From JAUWVG01 sp964633715 (GTDB lineage: Bacteria; Acidobacteriota; Aminicenantia; Aminicenantales; Aminicenantaceae), in assembly GCA_964633715.1 (NCBI GenBank), contig CAZWHQ010000019.1, positions 1 to 64,000 on the forward strand: 64,000 bases of DNA, in the 5' to 3' direction. The notes under the pieces were generated by a model. It was not told where the DNA came from. It did not search any database and worked only from the letters and a program-made list of their open reading frames with translations. How positions within the stretch are numbered: the stretch's first letter is position 1; the number at the start of each line of letters is the position of its first letter. Positions 1-7,369 of this stretch are shown here, one piece after another. The position numbers and the translations under genes were made by a program.

Positions 1-48
1 CTTTTCTTCCCCTCCTTTTATTGAAGGAGAGAAAGCTGTTCATTGCCC

Positions 49-70
49 TGGAATGGAAAGGTCCATTCCA
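49..70. repeat. Perfect 8-bp inverted repeat (hairpin)
   Basis: TGGAATGG (49-56) and CCATTCCA (63-70) pair perfectly around the 6-base loop AAAGGT. There is no T-run on either side, so it is not a standard terminator. A purine-rich stretch reading AAAGGAGGGG on the minus strand near 10-18 could be the ribosome binding site of a minus-strand gene starting left of the window, in which case the repeat would sit upstream of that gene. Function is unknown. Confidence 0.4.
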
Positions 71-252
71 ACCATTTGCCTTTGTTTTTGATAGACTGTT
101 GGGTATGGTCCTCCTTTTTTGAAGAATATTTTCTTCAGCTTTTTTTAACATCACTTTTATTTTATAGCAACATTTATGCCAAAATAATATTTTTTTAATT
201 ATATTGAATTCAACCACTTACAAATACAGGAAATTCAGGGGCATACAAATAA

Positions 253-285
253 TTGAATATATCCAATTTATTGGATTTTATTCAA
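253..285 (-). terminator. Candidate terminator after the sulfatase-like gene
   Basis: The repeat pairs TTGAATA (253-259) with TATTCAA (279-285) and, inside it, ATCCAAT (261-267) with ATTGGAT (270-276), leaving a 2-base tip. On the minus strand it lies 22 bases after the stop at 308 and is followed by TTATTTGT. The stem is AT-rich and the U-tract is broken, so termination may be leaky. No gene is visible in the rest of 1-307. Confidence 0.5.
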
Positions 286-307
286 GGCAGGGTGTGTTGT
301 TTTTGAA

Positions 308-2440
308 TTAATCTCTCTTCAACTCTCTTAGAAGAGCTTCAATTTTACTGCGGTCTTGTGGGGTCATTGTAGAGCTTTCTAAGGAGAGGAGAGACTCATA
401 ATATTTAATGGCTTGGACCTTGTTTCCAATGGCCGCATAGGTTTGTGCGATATCGGAAAGAATAAATTCATCATTGGGGCTCAGCTGCAAACCCTGTTCC
501 CAAACACTGATAGCATCCTTCAGCCGCCCTTGGATTCTGTACCCAATCCCCAAACCTCTATAGGCAAGAGCAAATTGTTGATTTATTGAAATTGCGGTTT
601 TAAAACTTTCCATAGCTTTGCTAATGTCGGGCATACTTTTTGATTTCCTAGCCATGGAGAGATAAAGAGTCCCTAAATTGTAGTGAACCATGGGGTCGCT
701 GTCATCGAGAGAAATGGATTTGTTATAGAACTCGAGCGCTTTTTGATCCTCTCCCTTTCTGGAAAAAGCAAATCCCATGTAGTGCCAGACTTCAGGATCA
801 AAATCCAATAAGGCCAGGGCTCTCTGAAGAACCTCAATCCCTCTATCAAATTGGCCTTCCCTTACCAAAATAATCCCGTAGGTTGCAATGATGGAGTAAT
901 TTTCCGGATTATTGTTCAATCCCCTCTCTAATATCTCAGTTACCTTATCTTTTTCTCCTTGAGTTATGTAGATATTGTAGAGATAGAGATAAGTTTGAGC
1001 AAAATCCTTTCGTACTGCGATGATTTCATTGAGTAACTTGATGCTCTCTTCCATCTTGCCTTCGTCACCCAGGATTATCGCTTGATCGAGTTTCTGTTGG
1101 AAGGGAAGAAGGGTTTTTAAATCCTCTTCCGGTCCGTAGGTTGTTTTTGCGTTGGTCGTCGGAGAGACGACATACCCAAGGCTGCGCAGTTTCTCTTGAG
1201 CTTCCCTATCCATTTGCTGAGGATCCTGTGGTTTTTGAGAAGCGGACAATTCTTCTTTGACCCCATTGAGCCTCTTCAGGTACACTGCAACGTCTACATT
1301 CTCTATAATATTGTCCGACTCGTTAAAATCCTCGTCCAGGTTGTAAAGCTCAGGAATGGGAGAATCGAAAAATTTTTCATTTCCTTCAATAAACCCCCAT
1401 TGCGGGGCCCATCCCTGATTGTAATACGGCCCTAAAGATTCAAAATAGATGGACCTCTTCTTTAATTGTTTTCCTTCCATAAGAGGGAAAAGAGAAACGC
1501 CCTGGAGGGAAGGGGGAGGGTCTAAATCCAGAGCATCACAGAGGGTCGGAAATATATCGATATGACAAACATTTTCATTTTTGCGGCTGGCTTCGATTCC
1601 GGGGCCTGCGATAATCAGCGGCACCCAGATTGTGCTGTTGTAGACGAAATAGGTATGAGAAAGTTCACCATGTTCTCCCAAAGACTCTCCATGATCCCCG
1701 GTTAATACAATTAATGTTGTCTCTAAGAGATTTTCATTTTCCAGGAAATCAAAGATTTTTTTTAGTTCTGAATCTACATAAGCCACCTCTCCAGAATAGG
1801 GATCATCAATAAACTGGGTGGCAAAGGGTTCTGGGGGTTGATAGAGCGTGTGCGGGTCCCAGAGATGGATCCAGGAAAACCATTTGCTGTTTTGCTCACT
1901 CAGCCAATTCAGGGCTGACTTTATCACGTCCTCCGCTTTTCTCTCGGGAGGAACAAATACCACAGAAGACTGGGTAGGATAGGACTCATCATAGACGTCA
2001 AATCCTTGATTTAAACCAAACCGGGAATCTAGAGAAAAAGCGCCTATAAAAGCAGCGGTGGAATAGTCTTGGCTTTTCAAATATTCAGCCATGGTGAGAA
2101 AATCTTCACTTATTCTATATTTCGCATTGTCATGAACACCGTGATAAAGAGGTGTGGTTCCTAAAAAAATATTGGCATGGGAAGGAAGAGTTATGGAATT
2201 GTGTGCAAATGCTCTTTCAAAAAGAACGCCTCTGTTCGCAAGGGCATCTATGTTAGGAGTTTTTAGATAATCCGTGCTGTAGCAGCTGAGCCTGTCCGGC
2301 CTGAGCGTATCGATGGTGATGACAAGCACATTGTAGTTATTCCCTTCTGCAGCAAAAAGCAAACCGCCAAATAGCGATATCCCAAGTTGTATCAGGGCAA
2401 TAAGCAGAAAAACTTTTCCGGTTTTCGGACCAAGCTTCAT
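308..2440 (-). CDS. Sulfatase-fold hydrolase with C-terminal TPR repeats, exported
   Basis: This is an alkaline phosphatase/sulfatase superfamily protein fused to tetratricopeptide repeats. I start it at the ATG at 2440 because GGGAGGA lies 7 bases upstream; an in-frame ATG at 2458 has no such site. A signal peptide fills about residues 1-30. Metal-binding residues are visible as the Asp of ITIDTLR near the N-terminus and in the GDHGESLGEHGE segment. The position normally held by the formylglycine Cys or Ser reads T-L-P-S-H, so the nucleophile is probably Thr and a true sulfatase activity is doubtful. TPR units fill roughly the last 260 residues. It lies 76 bases after the CBM9-like gene and may be cotranscribed. 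The substrate is unknown. Confidence 0.85.
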   Translation of the reverse strand: MKLGPKTGKVFLLIALIQLGISLFGGLLFAAEGNNYNVLVITIDTLRPDRLSCYSTDYLKTPNIDALANRGVLFERAFAHNSITLPSHANIFLGTTPLYHGVHDNAKYRISEDFLTMAEYLKSQDYSTAAFIGAFSLDSRFGLNQGFDVYDESYPTQSSVVFVPPERKAEDVIKSALNWLSEQNSKWFSWIHLWDPHTLYQPPEPFATQFIDDPYSGEVAYVDSELKKIFDFLENENLLETTLIVLTGDHGESLGEHGELSHTYFVYNSTIWVPLIIAGPGIEASRKNENVCHIDIFPTLCDALDLDPPPSLQGVSLFPLMEGKQLKKRSIYFESLGPYYNQGWAPQWGFIEGNEKFFDSPIPELYNLDEDFNESDNIIENVDVAVYLKRLNGVKEELSASQKPQDPQQMDREAQEKLRSLGYVVSPTTNAKTTYGPEEDLKTLLPFQQKLDQAIILGDEGKMEESIKLLNEIIAVRKDFAQTYLYLYNIYITQGEKDKVTEILERGLNNNPENYSIIATYGIILVREGQFDRGIEVLQRALALLDFDPEVWHYMGFAFSRKGEDQKALEFYNKSISLDDSDPMVHYNLGTLYLSMARKSKSMPDISKAMESFKTAISINQQFALAYRGLGIGYRIQGRLKDAISVWEQGLQLSPNDEFILSDIAQTYAAIGNKVQAIKYYESLLSLESSTMTPQDRSKIEALLRELKRD

Positions 2441-2516
2441 GGAGTTCCTCCCTGGCATTTAAAGATCAACTTCAATTCAGTGGCGAGAGAATATAGACTG
2501 AAGTTTGCAGCGGAAA

Positions 2517-3383
2517 TTATTGTTTATCGGCTAATTGAACATCGGCCCAGAAGATATAGGTCGCAGCTCGAAGACTTTTTCCAAGCGACGAGAATTGAGA
2601 CGCGCTTCCAAGACCTGACCCGGATACACGTTGTTCGCCTGTTAGAGTACCTGTAGCGTTTCCGGATCTCCCAGCCGCACCCCGAGCAGTCGAGTTGGTC
2701 AGCTTGGCCTGCCTCATCTCTTTGGTTGTGCCGCCCCACCCAAATCCTATCGTGAGGGTTTCTCCAGGTTGAATACCAATACCAACAGGATTTGCGTCAT
2801 CTCTTTTTAGGGGAACTTTAAATTCATAAATCACCTTTTCTCTTCCCGCTGTTGTATTAAACGCCGGCGCGGCCGGACCGCTGACAAGTTCAGGGACCTC
2901 TCCGCCTTTATCGATGACCTCATTGTGAAAGATCTGGTAGGTTTCTTGGGCCTTAATTTGCTGTTTTTTCTCTTCAGGCATGGGTTCGCCCAGCATTTCT
3001 TCGACAATTTGAATATAGTTATCGGCCGTAACGGTCTGGATGGCAAATTTGATGCCGTAATTTTTTTTCTTCTTTCCATCCGTATTGAGCCAGAGGGTGA
3101 TGCCTGTTTGCTGAACCGTACTTAAGTATTCTCTTGTAGGTTCGTTAAAAATAAAAATCACATAGAGATTATCGGCATCATTTCTGAAGGCATATTCCAC
3201 CTGTGTCTTTTTGTACAATGTCATCGTCCCGCCTTCCCAGTCTGGAATGTTTGAGCCGTCAATGGTTGGCGGCGTTGCGGCCCATTGGCTTTGAACAGTT
3301 TTTTCTGCGGATATTCCTGGAGTACAGAGTGCTAAAACAAGAAAGCCTAAAAAACAACTATACATGCTTTTTTTATGTTTCAT
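2517..3383 (-). CDS. Secreted CBM9-like domain protein
   Basis: The protein of about 288 residues starts at ATG 3383, preceded by GGAGGT; an upstream ATG at 3395 lacks a site. It has a signal peptide ending near ISAE. The mature part opens with the pattern PPTIDGSNIPDWEGG followed by a DADNLYVIFIFNEP segment, which is the hallmark of the CBM9-like domain found in exported bacterial proteins that bind carbohydrates or other ligands. The middle contains a charged helix and the C-terminus is Gly/Ser-rich. No catalytic motif is visible. It is upstream of the sulfatase-fold gene on the same strand, so both may act on the same extracellular material; that is inference. Confidence 0.7.
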   Translation of the reverse strand: MKHKKSMYSCFLGFLVLALCTPGISAEKTVQSQWAATPPTIDGSNIPDWEGGTMTLYKKTQVEYAFRNDADNLYVIFIFNEPTREYLSTVQQTGITLWLNTDGKKKKNYGIKFAIQTVTADNYIQIVEEMLGEPMPEEKKQQIKAQETYQIFHNEVIDKGGEVPELVSGPAAPAFNTTAGREKVIYEFKVPLKRDDANPVGIGIQPGETLTIGFGWGGTTKEMRQAKLTNSTARGAAGRSGNATGTLTGEQRVSGSGLGSASQFSSLGKSLRAATYIFWADVQLADKQ

Positions 3384-3417
3384 AACGACCTCCATTTAGG
3401 GAAATAGACTCAATATC

Positions 3418-3446
3418 ATTATACTTTTTTCTATTAATGAAAACAA
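3418..3446 (-). promoter_or_regulatory. Promoter for the CBM9-like gene
   Basis: On the minus strand TTGTTT (3446-3441) is followed after 17 bases by a perfect TATAAT (3423-3418). Predicted start is near 3411, giving a leader of about 28 bases with a strong Shine-Dalgarno sequence before the ATG at 3383. Confidence 0.55.
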
Positions 3447-3461
3447 GAGTTTTTAGAACTC
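3447..3461 (-). terminator. Weak terminator between VWFA gene and CBM9-like gene
   Basis: On the minus strand GAGTT and AACTC form a 5-bp stem with a 5-base loop, followed by TTGTTTTC. It begins 8 bases after the VWFA gene stop at 3469. The T-rich tail doubles as the -35 region of the next gene's promoter. The stem is short, so read-through is likely. Confidence 0.4.
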
Positions 3462-3468
3462 CCTTGCC

Positions 3469-4701
3469 TCAGTTGGCTATGTATCCGGCGCGATGAGTCA
3501 CGCGATATCTTCTGTCTTTAACTCTCACAACGATGTTTTTAAATTTCCCGTCTGCACGGTAGTTTTGAGGGGAATAGTAGAGAAGATAATAGTTCTCAAA
3601 AGCATCCACAGCTTTTTGAAATGCCCAGGCTGGATTGGCTGAACTCTCGGTGAGCCCCCCCGTGGCTTGAGCCATTTGCCTGAATGCGTTGTAGATATCT
3701 TCAGAACGTTCCTGCATCTTCAGGCCGGGTCGATTGTCGCCCATATTCTTTAGGAACAAAAAATGGACAGAAATGGAGGAATCTGCAAAAGCCTGCTTGA
3801 CTCTATCGACGTCAAGGGTGACATCTCTTTTATATGTTTGAAAAAGAGTTGACATCGTGAGCTGCAAGGCCGGATTCCCCTGGTATTGGCTCATAAATTT
3901 ATCGAGAGTGTTCGGGTCAAGTTGGGGGAGAAATTCTCTTTCATAGAACAAAAAAATGTTTTTCTGGCCCTCCCTATCTTTCAGATATTCGGCATAGTCG
4001 AGAAGCTTCTGCTGGTCTATTTTTCTGAGATCCTCGAGATTTTCGACAATCGTTGTATACATCTGCACGACTTCTTCAAGGGATCCGACGTTAAACATGG
4101 AGAAATCCCCGTTGATAAAATCGTCAATCGTACCTGTTTCTTCTGTTTCGCCAGCTCTCGCTTCAATAATCGAGACTATTTCTTCGAGGTCTCTTATGGC
4201 GGCCCTGTATTCCAAATTCCCAGTTGTTGCGTCTTGCCTTATGATCTTTGCCAACTGGTCTATAATTTCTTCTTTTGTTTTTAACTCAATGGCCCGGCTG
4301 TTGAGATTATAGGCACTCACTGTTGTGATGACTATGAGGTTGTCTCCAGGAATGAATACATTTTCAAAAAAATATTCAATAGCGTTCCTGATTCTTGGCA
4401 TGTATTCCGAAATTTGAAACCAGAGATAAAACTGCCTGGAGGTCTCGGGACTAAACCTTTTTAATTCTTCCCGTCGTTCGATGCTCTTTTTTTTAATCAA
4501 ATAGATGGCATCCAGTTTCTGGAGTTTGCCGTCTTCATAGATTTCGAAGTCATCGATAGTGAGATTATCCACAAATGTATTGCGTTCGAACACTCTTGTG
4601 GGGACCTCGATATTGATGACAATACTTTGTTCTTGAATTTGCTGTGAGGCAAAGACAAAGCAAACAGAAACAAAAAGGATGAGTATGATTTGCTTTTTCA
4701 T
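3469..4701 (-). CDS. VWFA-related secreted protein, copy 2
   Basis: A 410-residue protein with a signal peptide at residues 1-19. It starts at ATG 4701 with GAAGGT upstream. The N-terminal region has the pattern of a beta-domain (VDNLTIDDFEIYEDG) typical of the VWFA-related family common in Acidobacteria, and the end has the family signature YYLLYYSPQNYRADGKFKNI followed by a GYIAN terminus. The VWA metal site is poorly preserved (residues with FYLWFQISEY replace the expected DxSxS), so metal-dependent adhesion may be lost. It begins 16 bases after the stop of a paralogue of nearly equal length and is clearly in an operon with it. The ligand is unknown. Confidence 0.75.
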   Translation of the reverse strand: MKKQIILILFVSVCFVFASQQIQEQSIVINIEVPTRVFERNTFVDNLTIDDFEIYEDGKLQKLDAIYLIKKKSIERREELKRFSPETSRQFYLWFQISEYMPRIRNAIEYFFENVFIPGDNLIVITTVSAYNLNSRAIELKTKEEIIDQLAKIIRQDATTGNLEYRAAIRDLEEIVSIIEARAGETEETGTIDDFINGDFSMFNVGSLEEVVQMYTTIVENLEDLRKIDQQKLLDYAEYLKDREGQKNIFLFYEREFLPQLDPNTLDKFMSQYQGNPALQLTMSTLFQTYKRDVTLDVDRVKQAFADSSISVHFLFLKNMGDNRPGLKMQERSEDIYNAFRQMAQATGGLTESSANPAWAFQKAVDAFENYYLLYYSPQNYRADGKFKNIVVRVKDRRYRVTHRAGYIAN

Positions 4702-4717
4702 TTTTTACCTTCTATTG

Positions 4718-5944
4718 TCAGCGGGCATAATATCCTTTTCTGTTAGTAATCGAGTAGTTCTGGTTTTTAACCTTGACTTCGATGGACTTAAAACTGCCAT
4801 CTCTAACATAATTGTCAGGAGAATAGTAGAGGATATAATACTGAGATGAAATTTCTGAAGCCGTTTGAAAGCCTTTGGCAAGGTTTTGTGAACTCTGAAC
4901 AAGTCCGCCTGTGGCTTGCGCGATTTCAGAGAATATTTTGAAAACATCCTCAGACTGCTCATTCATATAAACTCCGGATAATCTATTGGCAATTTTATCA
5001 AAGAAGAGAAAGTTCATAAGAATTGTTGCGTCGGCGAAAGCTTGATTGATCTGGTTGCCATCTAACCTCACATCCCTTTTATAAAGATCGAACAGCTCAG
5101 ACAGTCTTCCGTAAATGGCCGGTTTATCCTGAAAGTTCATCATCATTGTTGACAATAACGATGGATTGATCTCCGGTCTGAATTCTCTTTGATAAAAAAG
5201 GTAGACAATTTTTTGGTTTGGCTGATTCTTTAAAGAATTCGCAAATGAAAGAAACTTCCCTTGCTCGACGAATCGCTGTGCATCCATTTCGTTTATGGCG
5301 TCTGTGTATCGAGGGAGCAGAAGTTCAAGCGAGAGGGATGCATCCGAAAAACCTGTATCGGCTGTTTCAGGGCTGGGCATTGAGGAGGTTACACCGGACG
5401 CGCTTTTCATTTCGGTCACAAGCCTCCTTAGGTTTCTCAGGGTAGATTTATAGCGTGAACTCCCAAGCTGAATATCTTTTCTCAGAATCTTTATCAGCTC
5501 TTTAGCCGTTTCTTCTTTGGGCCTGGATTGAAAAACTTGTGGGGAAAGACGGAACATTTGTTCTGGGGTCTGGATGACGAGGGAATCTCCCGGTAAAAAA
5601 ACATCGTCAAAAAAATACTCTATAGCATCTGCCAGATCGGGATTCCAATCTATCATTTGAAAGAGAAAATAGAATGTTCTGGATAGGAGGGGATCAAAAT
5701 CCCGGCCGGCTTCTCTTCGTTCGGCTGCAGCGTCTTTAACGAGATAGAGGGCCTCAATTTTTTGAAGAACTCCGTTTTCAAACAGCTCAAAATCGTCTAT
5801 AGACACCGTATCGACAAAATTTCCTCCATCGAGCACTCTTACGGGAACGGACACATTAATTATTGTGGCCTGTTGTTGATCGACTTGGGGAAAAAGACTC
5901 ACGGCCAGACATAAACACAGGATTGAAAATAAGACTTTTTTCAT
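4718..5944 (-). CDS. VWFA-related secreted protein, copy 1
   Basis: A 408-residue exported protein starting at ATG 5944, where GAGGTTAAG precedes the codon; the longer reading from 5989 would put non-signal residues before the hydrophobic segment. Signal peptide is at about 1-19. The architecture matches the downstream paralogue throughout: SIDDFELFENG near the start, a central helical region, and a C-terminal YYILYYSPDNYVRDGSFKSI motif. As in the paralogue, the canonical DxSxS of VWA domains reads FYFLFQMIDW. It is first in a two-gene operon. The pair looks like a tandem duplication that has diverged considerably. Confidence 0.75.
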   Translation of the reverse strand: MKKVLFSILCLCLAVSLFPQVDQQQATIINVSVPVRVLDGGNFVDTVSIDDFELFENGVLQKIEALYLVKDAAAERREAGRDFDPLLSRTFYFLFQMIDWNPDLADAIEYFFDDVFLPGDSLVIQTPEQMFRLSPQVFQSRPKEETAKELIKILRKDIQLGSSRYKSTLRNLRRLVTEMKSASGVTSSMPSPETADTGFSDASLSLELLLPRYTDAINEMDAQRFVEQGKFLSFANSLKNQPNQKIVYLFYQREFRPEINPSLLSTMMMNFQDKPAIYGRLSELFDLYKRDVRLDGNQINQAFADATILMNFLFFDKIANRLSGVYMNEQSEDVFKIFSEIAQATGGLVQSSQNLAKGFQTASEISSQYYILYYSPDNYVRDGSFKSIEVKVKNQNYSITNRKGYYAR

Positions 5945-6004
5945 CTTAACCTCCATTAGAACATGGATGAAGTGATTTGCTGGGCTCAACGCGCTTTCTT
6001 TTTA

Positions 6005-6033
6005 TTATTACACCATTTTGCTATTAACTTCAA
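6005..6033 (-). promoter_or_regulatory. Promoter for the VWFA gene pair
   Basis: On the minus strand TTGAAG (6033-6028) and TAATAA (6010-6005) are 17 bases apart. The predicted start near 5998 gives a leader of about 55 bases before the ATG at 5944. Confidence 0.45.
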
Positions 6034-6076
6034 TCTAATTTATTAGACGAAAATTTGACCCGTTTCTTCCATAAAA

Positions 6077-7306
6077 TTAATTAAAAGTCCAGAGGGTTAA
6101 AGTTTCAGCATCTTTGATGAAGATGCGGTTGCCCACTACCACAGGGTGTGCGTAGACCGGAGTGTCTGACACTTTGATCCTCGTCAGCTCCGTGTATTGT
6201 TTAGCGTCCGGTTTTATAACAATAAGCCCTGTCTCACTAGGGAGGGCAAGCAAAACCTGGCCGACGTCAACTATGGACGTAAAGCCGCCTCTATCTGTCT
6301 GGGTGGTATCGAGCCAGGCAGTCAAGCCGGTCGAACTGTTGATGCAGAAGAAATTTCCTCTATTTGTAAGACCGTATAAATGGCCATCTTTCAGGATTGG
6401 GGTATTGAATTGTACTCCGATTTCTGGATTGCTCCAAAGCTCCTTTGCAAGGAATCCATCACCCTGCTTTTCAATTTTTACGGCTGAAGTCCCACGACCT
6501 GCACCAGTGTAAATTACTGTCTGCCCGTCGATGATAGGGGTCGCGGCATTGTAGGCTCTTTGTCCTGGTACAAAAGGGATTGTCCAAAGCAGTTTTCCGT
6601 CAGACACAGCTAATCCCACAACACTCTTTGCGGTCAGTGTCACTATTTGATTTGTCCCTTCGACTGATAAAAGATTCGGAGAGGCGTACTGAGGCCCTTC
6701 CGCCGTCCACTGCCATTTTTGATCGCCTGAGGACAGGTCATACGCAATGACCGCCCCATTGTCCTCGCCTCCCAAATGAGCAATAACCATATCATCTATA
6801 ATAAGAGGAGACATGGCTGTAAAAAACTGCGGCACGACTTTTGGGAAAGGATCTTTTCGCCACACGAGATTTCCCGTATCCGTCTCCACACAAGAAATCA
6901 CGCCACCCACTCCAATAGTGATAACTTTTCCTTTAGCCACTGCTGGAGAACTTCTGGGGCCAGGATGCCGAGAGGCAGGTCCGGTGACAGCCTGAGCTTG
7001 GTATGTATCCTTCCAGAGTTCTTTTCCATTTGTTGCATCCAGACAGATAATCATCTCTTCATTTTCCGCGCTGGTAAAGACATAAAGTTTCCCGTCAACA
7101 AAGGCAGGGGTCGAATCCCCTAGCCCCACAGCTGTGCTCCATACCTTCGTCAGTTCACTTGGCCATTCTGCTGGTGCCTTAAAACCGCTCACTATTCCAT
7201 CCCGGTTGGGGCCCCGCCACTGTGCCCAATTCTGTGCAGACACAGAAATGGCAAAAAAACCAATCACACAAGTCACTAAAATAACTTTTGACACTTTTGT
7301 TTTCAT
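6077..7306 (-). CDS. PQQ-like beta-propeller protein, exported
   Basis: A 409-residue protein with a signal peptide ending near SVSAQ. It starts at ATG 7306 with GGAGGA eight bases upstream. The sequence opens with the motif NWAQWRGPNRDGI and contains repeated blades of the PQQ-enzyme type (for example DATNGKELWKD, ETDTGNLVWRKD, SSGDQKWQW). No catalytic Asp/Ca2+ site or heme motif can be seen, so it is probably a structural or binding propeller and not a PQQ dehydrogenase. A second member of the same family lies at 15298-16542. It is flanked by other exported proteins on the same strand. Confidence 0.8.
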   Translation of the reverse strand: MKTKVSKVILVTCVIGFFAISVSAQNWAQWRGPNRDGIVSGFKAPAEWPSELTKVWSTAVGLGDSTPAFVDGKLYVFTSAENEEMIICLDATNGKELWKDTYQAQAVTGPASRHPGPRSSPAVAKGKVITIGVGGVISCVETDTGNLVWRKDPFPKVVPQFFTAMSPLIIDDMVIAHLGGEDNGAVIAYDLSSGDQKWQWTAEGPQYASPNLLSVEGTNQIVTLTAKSVVGLAVSDGKLLWTIPFVPGQRAYNAATPIIDGQTVIYTGAGRGTSAVKIEKQGDGFLAKELWSNPEIGVQFNTPILKDGHLYGLTNRGNFFCINSSTGLTAWLDTTQTDRGGFTSIVDVGQVLLALPSETGLIVIKPDAKQYTELTRIKVSDTPVYAHPVVVGNRIFIKDAETLTLWTFN

Positions 7307-7369
7307 CTAGCGTCCTCCTCTTAATTAAGGTTGATGTCCCTCTAATTACCTTAAATTATATAACAAATT

